From Lachnospiraceae bacterium (GTDB lineage: Bacteria > Bacillota > Clostridia > Lachnospirales > Lachnospiraceae), in the NCBI GenBank assembly GCA_022768465.1, contig JALELZ010000002.1:1-64000 (forward strand): 64,000 nt of DNA. The letters are read 5' to 3'. The notes below the pieces were generated by a model that saw nothing but the letters and a program-made list of their open reading frames with translations, was not told the origin of the DNA and did not search any database. How positions within the stretch are numbered: position 1 is the first letter of the stretch; each line of letters starts with the position of its first letter. Below are positions 18,055-25,054 of the stretch, piece by piece. Made by a program: the position numbers and the translations under genes.

Positions 18055-19113
18055 ATGGGAGAGAAAGTATTCATGCAGGGAAACCAGGCAATGACAGAAT
18101 CTGCTATCAGAGCAGGCTGCAAGCTTTTCTTTGGTTATCCTATCACTCCTTCAAGTGAGGTTCCTGAGTATTACGCAAATGTAATGGAAACAAGACCTGA
18201 AGAGGGAGTTATGTTCATTCAGGCAGAGACTGAGGTCGCTGCATTCAACATGGTAGCAGGCGCATGTGCTACAGGTCACAGAGCTATGACAGCTACAGCC
18301 GGTCCTGGTTTCGACCTTGGACAGGAGGCAATGAGCTTCATGTCAGCAGGTGATATTCCTGCAGTTATCGTTGAAGTTCAGAGACCGGGTCCTGGTGACG
18401 GCGAGATCCTTGCTGCTCAGGGAGACTATTTCTCAGCTGTTAAGGGCGGCGGACACGGAGATTACTGCAACCTCGTTCTTGCTCCTTACTCAGTACAGGA
18501 AATGTGTGAGCTTATGCAGGAGTCATTTGACCTTGCTCAGAAGTACTGCAACCCTGTTGTTCTTCTTACAGATGCAACACTTGCAAAGATGAGAGAGTCA
18601 GTTGAGCTCCCTGGATATAAGGAGGCTCCGGATCCTAAGACAATTCCTAACGCACTTACAGGCTGCAAGGGAAGAGAGCCTCACAAGATGGCTACCTGCG
18701 GTGACGGTGCTGTTCAGTGGGAAGAGTTCAATGCAAGACTTCAGGAGAAGTATGCAAGAATAGCAGCCAATGAGGTTCGCTATAAGGAATACAACATGGA
18801 TGACGATCCTGATATCATCTTAGTTGCTTACGGCTCAGTTGCTCGTGTATGCGAGTCAGCTATGAAGCTTGCAAGAGAAGAAGGAATCAAGGTCGGCATG
18901 ATCAGACCTATCTCACTCTGGCCATTCCCTGATGTTGCTTTTGAAGGCAAGAGAGGCAAGAAGTTCCTCGTTGTTGAGCTTTCAGCAGGTCAGATGGTAC
19001 AGGATGTTAAGCTCGCTGTTGATGATAAGAGAGATGTTCACTTCTTCGGTAAGTTAGGTGGAACAACACCAAGCCCGAAGGTAGTTCTCGGCGAGATCAA
19101 GAAGTTATTATAA
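18055..19113 (+). CDS. korA: 2-oxoacid:ferredoxin oxidoreductase alpha subunit (KorA/VorB type)
   Basis: A 352-residue alpha subunit. The N-terminal pyrimidine-binding module is visible in QGNQAMTESAIRAGC, FGYPITPSSEVPEY and the later TATAGPGFDLGQEAMSF; the C-terminal transketolase-C-like part includes ILVAYGSVARV and GMIRPISLWPFP. The enzyme decarboxylates a 2-oxo acid and makes acyl-CoA, CO2 and reduced ferredoxin. The family covers 2-oxoglutarate (Kor) and branched-chain 2-oxo acids (Vor); sequence reading alone does not separate them, so I use kor as a label only. The ribosome site is GAGGCG. Codon use is highly biased, as in neighbouring subunits. Confidence 0.9.
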   Translation: MGEKVFMQGNQAMTESAIRAGCKLFFGYPITPSSEVPEYYANVMETRPEEGVMFIQAETEVAAFNMVAGACATGHRAMTATAGPGFDLGQEAMSFMSAGDIPAVIVEVQRPGPGDGEILAAQGDYFSAVKGGGHGDYCNLVLAPYSVQEMCELMQESFDLAQKYCNPVVLLTDATLAKMRESVELPGYKEAPDPKTIPNALTGCKGREPHKMATCGDGAVQWEEFNARLQEKYARIAANEVRYKEYNMDDDPDIILVAYGSVARVCESAMKLAREEGIKVGMIRPISLWPFPDVAFEGKRGKKFLVVELSAGQMVQDVKLAVDDKRDVHFFGKLGGTTPSPKVVLGEIKKLL

Positions 19114-19128
19114 TGTGAGGTGGGAATA

Positions 19129-19878
19129 ATGAAAGCAATTTATGAGAAGCCACAGGTTTTCACTGATGCTATAACCACCTACTGCGGCGGTTGTGGTCAC
19201 GGAATCGTAGGAAAGCTTATCGCAGAGCTTATCGATGAGCTCGATCTTAGAGAGAATGGTATCCTTGTATGGCCTATCGGATGTTCATGTCTGTCAGACC
19301 GTTATTACAACATGGATGCATTCATGTCACTCCATGGCAGAGCTCCTGCTTCTGCTACAGGTATCAAGAGAGCAGATCCTTCAAAGTTCGTTCTTTGCTA
19401 CCAGGGTGACGGAGATATGGTATCTGAGGGTATGGCTGAGATCATGCACGCAGCTATCAGATCAGAGAAGTTCACAGTTATCTTCATTAACAACGCTATT
19501 TATGGAATGACAGGCGGACAGATGGCACCTACTACTCTTGAGGGTCAGTATGCATCTACAGCTCCTGCAGGACGTAAGGAGCTTAACTCAGGATATCCTG
19601 TACACATGGCTGAGATCATGGGTATGATGCCTGGAGTATGCTATGCAGAGAGAGTTACTATCACTTCTCCTGGAGCAGTTGCAAAGTGCAAGAATGCTCT
19701 CAGAAAGGGATTCCAGAATCAGCTTGACGGCAAGGGACTCAGCTTCATCGAGATCCTTTCACCATGCCCGACAGGCTGGAAGATGGCACCACTTAAGGCT
19801 ATGGAATGGGTTGACGAAGTAGTTTCTAAGGAGTACCCACTCGGCCTTATCAAGGATACTACAAAGGAGGAGAACTAA
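19129..19878 (+). CDS. korB: 2-oxoacid:ferredoxin oxidoreductase beta subunit
   Basis: A 249-residue thiamine-diphosphate-binding subunit. The TPP/Mg motif is clear: GDGDMVSEG followed about 30 residues later by NN in FINNAIYGMTGGQ. The N-terminal CGGCGHG and a CSCLSDRYYN stretch are typical of Kor/Vor beta chains. I selected ATG 19129 because GAGGTGGGA is correctly placed before it; the longer frame begins at a GTG inside that ribosome site. It sits between the alpha and gamma subunit genes with very short gaps, so all four subunits should be made together. Confidence 0.93.
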   Translation: MKAIYEKPQVFTDAITTYCGGCGHGIVGKLIAELIDELDLRENGILVWPIGCSCLSDRYYNMDAFMSLHGRAPASATGIKRADPSKFVLCYQGDGDMVSEGMAEIMHAAIRSEKFTVIFINNAIYGMTGGQMAPTTLEGQYASTAPAGRKELNSGYPVHMAEIMGMMPGVCYAERVTITSPGAVAKCKNALRKGFQNQLDGKGLSFIEILSPCPTGWKMAPLKAMEWVDEVVSKEYPLGLIKDTTKEEN

Positions 19879-19880
19879 TT

Positions 19881-20405
19881 ATGAAAAAGGAACTTCTTTT
19901 CTCAGGTATCGGCGGACAGGGTGTTATCACTCTCGGAGAAACACTTTGCGACGCAGCTATCGCTGCCGGATATAACGTAACCTTCGTTCCTTTCTATGGA
20001 CAGGAGAAGCGTGGCGGACGTACAATGTGCAACATCGTTATTTCTGACGGTGTTGAGAGCCCTATCATTTCAGAGGCTAATATCATGCTCATATTTGATG
20101 AGAGATCACTTCATGATTATCAGGATCTCATGGATCCTAACGGAACACTCATCATCAACAGCAACATGGTTCAGGTAGAGCCTACAGTAGACTGTAAGGA
20201 TATTCGTAAGGTTCCTTTCAATGATATTGCTGTAGAGGTTGGAAATGCTAAGACAGCCAACGTTGTAGCTATGGGTTACATCGCTAAGCTTCTTCCTGAG
20301 GTTCCGCTTGATATCATCAGAGATAAGGTAGCTGATTCTTTCGCTAAGAAGCCAAAGCTTATCCCTGTAAATATGGAAGCTATCAGCAGAGGTTATGAGC
20401 TCTAA
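19881..20405 (+). CDS. korC: 2-oxoacid:ferredoxin oxidoreductase gamma subunit
   Basis: A 174-residue gamma subunit of the four-subunit enzyme. It starts with the family signature LFSGIGGQGVITLGETL and continues with a QEKRGGRTMCNIVIS stretch, both typical of KorC/VorC chains. It follows the beta subunit gene after two bases and has GGAGGAG upstream. The subunit order delta-alpha-beta-gamma is complete and intact, so the operon can encode a working oxidoreductase. An inverted repeat downstream may partly separate it from the dehydrogenase gene. Confidence 0.93.
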   Translation: MKKELLFSGIGGQGVITLGETLCDAAIAAGYNVTFVPFYGQEKRGGRTMCNIVISDGVESPIISEANIMLIFDERSLHDYQDLMDPNGTLIINSNMVQVEPTVDCKDIRKVPFNDIAVEVGNAKTANVVAMGYIAKLLPEVPLDIIRDKVADSFAKKPKLIPVNMEAISRGYEL

Positions 20406-20419
20406 TTAAATTTTTATTC

Positions 20420-20470
20420 CGTCAGACTCCGTTTTTGTTATACATTTAAGCATTTTCGGGGCCTGACGGC
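20420..20470 (+). terminator. Hairpin between korC and the D-2-hydroxyacid dehydrogenase gene
   Basis: CCGTCAG (20420-20426) pairs with CTGACGG (20464-20470), and an inner CCG/CGG pairing is possible. There is no good T-run after it, so it may be a processing or partial termination site within the operon rather than a full stop. Confidence 0.4.
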
Positions 20471-20545
20471 TTGTCATGTATAGGTATGTTTGTGAAATGA
20501 CATCTATATATTTATTTCACTGCAGATCGTTATAAGGAGAAAAAT

Positions 20546-21529
20546 ATGAAAGTAGTAGTTTCTGATTGCAGTTGGAACAACTATGATGTTGAGATTGAGA
20601 CTCTCAAGAAGGCTGTTCCTGACGTAGAAGTAGTTTGTGCACAGGTTGATCATACAGATGAGGACGCTCTTATTGAGGTTCTTAAGGATGCTGATGCAGC
20701 AATGTCAGAGTATTGCCACTACACCAGAAAGGTAATGGAGGCTTGCCCTAACCTTAAGATCATTTCAGACAGCTCTATGGGAACAGATAACGTTGACCTT
20801 GTAGCTGCAAAGGAGCTTGGAATTGCTGTTGCAAATGCTCCTAGATACTGCATCCACGAGGTTGCAGAGCATATCGCTGCTATGGTTCTTTCTATCCTCA
20901 GATACATCCCTGGCTATGATAAGTCTGTAAAGGATGACAAGGAGTGGGATTTCACAGTTGCACCTAAGCTTTACAGAATCGAGGGAATGACTCTCGGTCT
21001 TATCGGCTGCGGACGTATTGCTACAATGGCAGCTAACTACCTTAAAGGCTTCAATTTCAAGGTAGTAGGCGTTGATCCTTTCCTTCCTAAGGAGATTGCT
21101 GAGGCTAACGGCATTGAGCTTCTTGAGACAAGAGAGCAGCTTGCAGAGGTAGCTGATATCGTTATATCACATATTCCTGTAATTAAGTCAGATGATGATA
21201 AGGTAGACGCAAGATTCTTTAATGCTACAAAGAAGAGCCCTATCTTCATCAACATGGCAAGAGGTGCTTCTGTAAATTATGATGATCTTACAGAAGCTCT
21301 TAAGAACGGTCATATCAGATGGGCAGGTCTTGATGTAGTTGATACTGAGCCGGCTGATCTTACAAAGGAGATATTCACTCTTCCTAACGTAACATTCTCA
21401 CCACATGCTGCTTTCTATTCAGAGACAGCACTTGTTGAGTGTCGTTCACAGTCAGCTGAAAATATCATCAACTACCTCACAGGAGACAAAACAAAAGTTT
21501 ACTATGTGGTTGACCCGAGCAAGAAATAA
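20546..21529 (+). CDS. D-isomer-specific 2-hydroxyacid dehydrogenase
   Basis: A 327-residue NAD-dependent dehydrogenase of the PGDH/CtBP-like group. The Rossmann motif is LGLIGCGRIATMAANYL. The catalytic Arg lies in NMARGASVN, the Glu in DVVDTEPAD, and the His in FSPHAAFYSE; all three are present. It interconverts a 2-oxo acid and the (R)-2-hydroxy acid. The substrate is not fixed by sequence; the neighbouring 2-oxoacid oxidoreductase suggests that both enzymes draw on the same 2-oxo acid pool, one oxidising and one reducing it. The ribosome site is AAGGAG. Codon bias is high, as in the kor genes. Confidence 0.88.
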   Translation: MKVVVSDCSWNNYDVEIETLKKAVPDVEVVCAQVDHTDEDALIEVLKDADAAMSEYCHYTRKVMEACPNLKIISDSSMGTDNVDLVAAKELGIAVANAPRYCIHEVAEHIAAMVLSILRYIPGYDKSVKDDKEWDFTVAPKLYRIEGMTLGLIGCGRIATMAANYLKGFNFKVVGVDPFLPKEIAEANGIELLETREQLAEVADIVISHIPVIKSDDDKVDARFFNATKKSPIFINMARGASVNYDDLTEALKNGHIRWAGLDVVDTEPADLTKEIFTLPNVTFSPHAAFYSETALVECRSQSAENIINYLTGDKTKVYYVVDPSKK

Positions 21530-21605
21530 TGATAAAGTAATAGAGGTATCAGAGTTAAGTAATTAGCTCTTATATAATCCAAAATCTTTTAGGAGGTATC
21601 TACCA

Positions 21606-22037
21606 ATGGTTGGTGAGAAAGTTGTTTTAAGAATGCGTATGTCAGCTGGTGATGCACACTATGCTGGAGAGCTCGTTGAGGGTGCACACATCGTTACAGT
21701 ATGGGGCGATGTAGGAACAGAGCTTGCTATCCGTCTTTTCGGTGATGAGTCACTTTTCCTTGGATACTCAGAGGTTCGTTACACAGCTCCTGTATATGCT
21801 GGTGACTTCATGGAGTATTCAGGATGGATCGAGAAGGTTGGTAACACATCATTAACATGCCATTTCGAGGCTCACAAGGTTATCGAGCTCGCAAGAGGCG
21901 AGAAGGACGGACTTGCTGATTCAGCAGCTAACGTTCTTAAGGAGCCTGTACTTTGCGCATATGCTACAGGTACACTCGTTGTTAAGAAGCCTTATCAGAG
22001 ACCTGAGTTCGCTGATCCTAAGTTCCAGGTTCGCTAA
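21606..22037 (+). CDS. Hot-dog fold acyl-CoA lyase, 3-aminobutyryl-CoA/beta-alanyl-CoA ammonia-lyase-like
   Basis: A 143-residue single hot-dog domain. The stretch MSAGDAHYAGELVEGAH, followed by a GDV.TEL.IR segment and APVYAGDFMEY, matches the small ammonia lyases that act on beta-amino acyl-CoA esters (Kal of lysine fermentation, Acl of Clostridium propionicum), and the length fits them. Those enzymes remove ammonia from the beta position to give an enoyl-CoA. Here no other lysine-fermentation genes (kamA, kdd, kce) are seen, so a different beta-substituted acyl-CoA may be the substrate (inference). It has a perfect AGGAGG ribosome site, high codon bias, and ends the operon before a strong terminator. 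Confidence 0.78.
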   Translation: MVGEKVVLRMRMSAGDAHYAGELVEGAHIVTVWGDVGTELAIRLFGDESLFLGYSEVRYTAPVYAGDFMEYSGWIEKVGNTSLTCHFEAHKVIELARGEKDGLADSAANVLKEPVLCAYATGTLVVKKPYQRPEFADPKFQVR

Positions 22038-22092
22038 TTACAAGCAACGGAATTTTCAACATCAGTTGACGGCTTATAACAAAGCTATAATT

Positions 22093-22126
22093 ACACCGCT
22101 TCGGGAAACCGCGGCGGTGTTTTTTT
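22093..22126 (+). terminator. Intrinsic terminator ending the kor operon
   Basis: ACACCGC (22093-22099) pairs with GCGGTGT (22114-22120), with an inner CGG/CCG extension around a GAAA loop, followed by at least six T. A strong, GC-rich intrinsic terminator. Confidence 0.9.
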
Positions 22127-22185
22127 GCACAAATTTCCATCAAAACTTTGTACAATTTCAACTTAACAATTATTAATAATAAGTA

Positions 22186-22213
22186 TTTACTTCTTCTGAA
22201 TTTTTGCTATTAT
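22186..22213 (+). promoter_or_regulatory. Possible promoter of the M14 deacylase gene
   Basis: TTTACT (22186-22191) and TATTAT (22208-22213) are 16 bases apart in an AT-rich region that follows a strong terminator. The next gene starts at 22259 after AAGGGGG. Confidence 0.4.
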
Positions 22214-22258
22214 CTTAATGTATTTTAATAAAAAATCGCTTCGATTTAAGGGGGAAAA

Positions 22259-23227
22259 ATGAAAGAGAGTATTACTTTTGGAGGACTTACCGTAGCAAGC
22301 GGAGAGAAGGTTTCACAGTACATCGATATACCTGGTGAGAATCATAAACTTCCTGTAACTATTATAAACGGCGCTAATGACGGTAAAAAGTTTCTTGTAA
22401 CTGCTTCTATCCATGGATTTGAATATCCCGGCATTGTTTCTGCTGTTGAGTTAGGACAGGAGATAAATGCTTCTGAGGTAAGCGGCGTTATGATCATCAT
22501 TCCTGTAGTTAATGCTTCAGGCTTCTATGGCAGACAGCCATATGTATGCCCTGATGATGAGGAAAGAAAGAACTTAAATAAGCTAGCTCCGGGAGATAAG
22601 AACGGTACATTCGGTCAGAGACTTATTGCTTATCTTGAGGATGAGTTCGTTACAAAGATGGATTTCCACCTTGATCTTCATTCAGGGGATGCAACTGAGG
22701 CACTTTGTAATTTTGCAGCAGCAGGTAATGCAAATGACGAAGAGACAAAGAAGCTTATTCATGATGTAATTCATCACACAAGCTTCGAGTATTATACACA
22801 GTCAACAGGTAAGTGCGAGTTCTATAACGGTTCAGTACACTTCTTCAACATTCCTTCTATGATGTTCGAGGTTGGCGGAGCCGGTGTTTGGACAAGAGAA
22901 GAGGTTGACGAGGAGAAGAGCAATATCAAGCGTATCGCTCAGTACTTCGGTATCCTTCCTGGACAGCCTGAGCTTAATAAGACTCAGACATGGCTTAAGA
23001 AGCAGTCATGGATAGAATGTCAGGAGGATGGACTCTTCTATGCATGCGTTAAAGTTGGTGATGAGGTTAAGAAGGGACAGAAGCTTTACGAGATCAAGGA
23101 CGTATTTGGCAAGCTTCTTGCAGAGTATTTTGCTGAGCATGACGGTAAGGTGATGATCCTTAATAATACCCTCGGTGTTTCAAAGGGAGACGATTCAATA
23201 TTCTACGGCTGCGCAGAGTTAGTTTAA
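22259..23227 (+). CDS. Succinylglutamate desuccinylase/aspartoacylase family (M14-like) deacylase
   Basis: A 322-residue zinc hydrolase of the AstE/AspA group. Zinc ligands are visible as H52 and E55 in IHGFEYPG and H141 in DLHSGD. The C-terminal about 80 residues (KVGDEVKKGQKLYEIKDVFG) form a lipoyl/biotinyl-like beta barrel that is common in this family. Such enzymes remove acyl groups from N-acylated amino acids or related amides. It has its own ribosome site and probable promoter after the kor operon terminator, and lies just upstream of the methionine-transport region, so an N-acyl amino acid is a reasonable substrate guess (inference). Confidence 0.83.
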   Translation: MKESITFGGLTVASGEKVSQYIDIPGENHKLPVTIINGANDGKKFLVTASIHGFEYPGIVSAVELGQEINASEVSGVMIIIPVVNASGFYGRQPYVCPDDEERKNLNKLAPGDKNGTFGQRLIAYLEDEFVTKMDFHLDLHSGDATEALCNFAAAGNANDEETKKLIHDVIHHTSFEYYTQSTGKCEFYNGSVHFFNIPSMMFEVGGAGVWTREEVDEEKSNIKRIAQYFGILPGQPELNKTQTWLKKQSWIECQEDGLFYACVKVGDEVKKGQKLYEIKDVFGKLLAEYFAEHDGKVMILNNTLGVSKGDDSIFYGCAELV

Positions 23228-23293
23228 AATATTTTACCGCAAGTTATATATCACTAATAGAATATTTCAAAGAGTATTTAATTTTCTAAAAAG

Positions 23294-23332
23294 GCGTCGG
23301 ATGTATTTGTTTTCAATGCATCCGGCGCTTTT
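23294..23332 (+). terminator. Intrinsic terminator after the deacylase gene
   Basis: Arms 23294-23306 and 23316-23328 pair over 13 bases with two G-U pairs, followed by TTTT. Confidence 0.75.
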
Positions 23333-23385
23333 GCAGTATAAAGAATTTTGCAGTACAAGGGGTTTTGTTATATAAGATGTTTTTG

Positions 23386-23433
23386 TGTATAAGCCTTACT
23401 GTATAAGCTTTACTGTATAGGATTATGTATAAG
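23386..23433. repeat. Four short direct repeats of TGTATAAG
   Basis: TGTATAAG or TGTATAGG occurs at 23386, 23400, 23414 and 23426, that is at steps of 14, 14 and 12 bases. The first three units share a CTTTACTGTATAAG-like 14-base period. The tract is in the non-coding stretch between the deacylase terminator and the met leader promoter. The rest of 23228-23551 is AT-rich with no gene seen. Confidence 0.55.
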
Positions 23434-23551
23434 TCTCATTTAAGCATACAAAGATAGTAGTATTAAAACTGCATAAAACATTGAAATACAGTTATATATA
23501 ATACATATAAGAAATATATATAACTAATTCAATAAAAAATAAATAAATATG

Positions 23552-23580
23552 TTGACATACGGTTTTCCAGGTGTTATCTT
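23552..23580 (+). promoter_or_regulatory. Promoter of the metQ leader transcript
   Basis: TTGACA (23552-23557), a 17-base spacer and TATCTT (23575-23580). The expected start is near 23587, which gives a leader of about 390 bases before metQ. That leader holds a structured 5' part, the leader peptide gene and a terminator. Confidence 0.65.
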
Positions 23581-23584
23581 ATAC

Positions 23585-23670
23585 GTGTCGATGAGATAAA
23601 AGGACATAAACATATGAAATGTCGGACACTCAACAAATGTTTATAAAATATAACAATTCCAACATCGACA
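23585..23670 (+). promoter_or_regulatory. Structured 5' segment of the met leader with alternative pairings
   Basis: TGTCGATG (23586-23593) is perfectly complementary to CATCGACA (23663-23670). The overlapping GTGTC (23585-23589) can instead pair with GACAC (23625-23629). The two pairings exclude each other. The second arm of the long pairing ends about 10 bases before the GGAAGGGAG ribosome site of the leader peptide. Confidence 0.4.
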
Positions 23671-23698
23671 TAAATTTTTTCGGAAGGGAGAAACGGTC

Positions 23699-23794
23699 AT
23701 GAGAACAAAGGCAATAGCACTCAGAGTCATGTATATGATGGACATGTACGGCATGATGATGTGCCGTTATAAATTGTGCTGTTCTTCACGCTGA
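23699..23794 (+). CDS. Methionine-rich leader peptide (candidate attenuator peptide)
   Basis: A 31-codon reading frame with ATG at 23699, TGA at 23792-23794 and an excellent ribosome site (GGAAGGGAG, spacing 8). Eight of 31 codons are ATG, and seven of the eleven codons 11-21 are Met, in the order M-Y-M-M-D-M-Y-G-M-M-M. It lies between a promoter and an intrinsic terminator, upstream of a methionine-transport lipoprotein gene. This is the layout of ribosome-mediated attenuation (as in trp and his leader peptides): slow translation of Met codons under methionine or Met-tRNA shortage would stop the ribosome on the peptide and prevent termination. A small hairpin (23748-23753 with 23762-23767) puts the last three Met codons near its loop. 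The peptide is seen directly; its regulatory role is inference. Confidence 0.75.
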   Translation: MRTKAIALRVMYMMDMYGMMMCRYKLCCSSR

Positions 23795-23825
23795 TGACTG
23801 TTTGTATATTTATAGATATATGATT

Positions 23826-23856
23826 AGCAGGGCGATGAAGGAGCCCTGCTGTTTTT
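23826..23856 (+). terminator. Attenuator terminator upstream of metQ
   Basis: AGCAGGGC (23826-23833) pairs perfectly with GCCCTGCT (23843-23850), loop of nine bases, followed by GTTTTTA. It lies 32 bases after the leader peptide stop and 122 bases before metQ, so transcripts must pass it to express metQ. A second copy of AGCAGGGCG occurs downstream at 23894-23902 and could compete for the right arm. Confidence 0.82.
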
Positions 23857-23977
23857 ATGCCTGATTATAAAAATTGTTTCGGGTAACATTTAGAGCAGGG
23901 CGGTATAAATTGACATTTTCAGCAAATATATAAACAAATAATTAATCAGACATTTGACATATCAGGAGGAAAATATA

Positions 23978-24910
23978 ATGAAAAAGTTCGGAATAGCAGC
24001 AATCACAGTAATCTCAGCAGCAGCATTTGCAACAGGATGCGGTTCATCACAGAATTCAACTGCAACATCAGCAGACACACAGGCATCTCAGACAGAGAGT
24101 ACTGAGGAATCAATAGAAGAAGAGACAGAAAAGAGCGCCGACAATATTAAGGTTTCTATCGGTGTAGTAGGAAGTGTATATGATGAGCTTTGGGCAGGTC
24201 CAAAGGCAAAGCTTGCAGATGAAGGCGTTGATCTCGATATCGTACAGTTTTCTGATTATGTAACACCTAACAATGCACTTAACAGCGGTGAGATCGATCT
24301 TAATGCCTTCCAGCATCAGATTTATCTTAATAACGAGATCGAGCAGTACGGCTATGAGATTCAGGCTATAGGAGATACCTTTATCATTCCGCTTAATCTT
24401 TATTCGGACAAGGTAAGCTCAGTGGATGAGATAAAGGATGGAGATGTTATTGCCATTCCTAATGACCTTACAAACGGCGGCAGAGCAATAAAGGTACTCG
24501 CTGCAGCAGGTCTTATAACCTTAAAGGATGATGCAGACTTCAGCCCGACAGTAGATGATATTGATAAGTACAACGTAAACATCAAGATAGAGGAACTTGC
24601 AGCAAACACTATTCCTTCAGTTCTTCCTGATGTTACCGCAGCTATCATAAACGGAAACTATGCACTTGACTTCGGTCTTAAGACAGACGAGGCAATCTTT
24701 AAGGATACAAGCGTTGATGAGGAACCATACTGGAACATAATCGCAGCAAGAACTGAAGATCTTGCAGATCCAGATAAGGTTGAAGTTTATGAGAAGGTCG
24801 TAGAGGCATTCCAGACTCAGGATGAAGAGGATCTTTTCAATGATCAGTTCGGCGGTTACTTCATTGCAAAGGGCTGGGATCAGGATCTCCTTGCTGAATA
24901 TAAGAAATAA
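23978..24910 (+). CDS. metQ: MetQ/NlpA-family methionine-binding lipoprotein
   Basis: A 310-residue substrate-binding lipoprotein. The N-terminal signal ends in a lipobox ATGC with C21 as the lipid-modified residue, followed by a Ser/Thr/Glu-rich linker of about 45 residues. The mature part shows NlpA features: GPKAKLADEGVDLDIVQFSDYV, LNSGEIDLNAFQHQIYL and IAIPNDLTNGGRAI. It delivers methionine (L or D) or a close analogue to the MetNI transporter. ATG 23978 follows CAGGAGGA; an in-frame TTG at 23954 has no ribosome site. Its expression is probably set by the upstream Met-rich leader. The matching ATPase and permease lie 2.3 kb downstream beyond two enzyme genes. Confidence 0.93.
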   Translation: MKKFGIAAITVISAAAFATGCGSSQNSTATSADTQASQTESTEESIEEETEKSADNIKVSIGVVGSVYDELWAGPKAKLADEGVDLDIVQFSDYVTPNNALNSGEIDLNAFQHQIYLNNEIEQYGYEIQAIGDTFIIPLNLYSDKVSSVDEIKDGDVIAIPNDLTNGGRAIKVLAAAGLITLKDDADFSPTVDDIDKYNVNIKIEELAANTIPSVLPDVTAAIINGNYALDFGLKTDEAIFKDTSVDEEPYWNIIAARTEDLADPDKVEVYEKVVEAFQTQDEEDLFNDQFGGYFIAKGWDQDLLAEYKK

Positions 24911-24934
24911 ATAATAATCCTTCCAATAAGCAGC

Positions 24935-24983
24935 TTTCATAAGAGCCGAACTCGAACCAATACTCCTATCGGCTCTTGTGAAA
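24935..24983 (+). terminator. Hairpin terminator after metQ
   Basis: Arms 24935-24949 and 24969-24983 pair over 15 bases with one T-G wobble, followed by TTTT. It probably reduces read-through from metQ into the aminotransferase gene, giving more binding protein than enzyme. Confidence 0.75.
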
Positions 24984-25016
24984 TTTTGCATTTATAAACA
25001 TCAAGAGTTAATTATC

Positions 25017-25030
25017 CCGGATAGATCCGG
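25017..25030. promoter_or_regulatory. Short palindrome CCGGAT-AG-ATCCGG
   Basis: A perfect 6+6 dyad with two central bases, 25 bases before the aminotransferase start. The spacing of its arms suits a DNA-binding protein more than an RNA hairpin. Confidence 0.3.
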
Positions 25031-25054
25031 AGTTTATTTGATGAAACACGGGTA

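Noticed and set aside
23585..23977. SAM-I, SAM-II or T-box element upstream of metQ
   Set aside because: The conserved core sequences of these elements were looked for by eye and not found; the Met-rich peptide explains the layout better. A covariance-model scan would be decisive.
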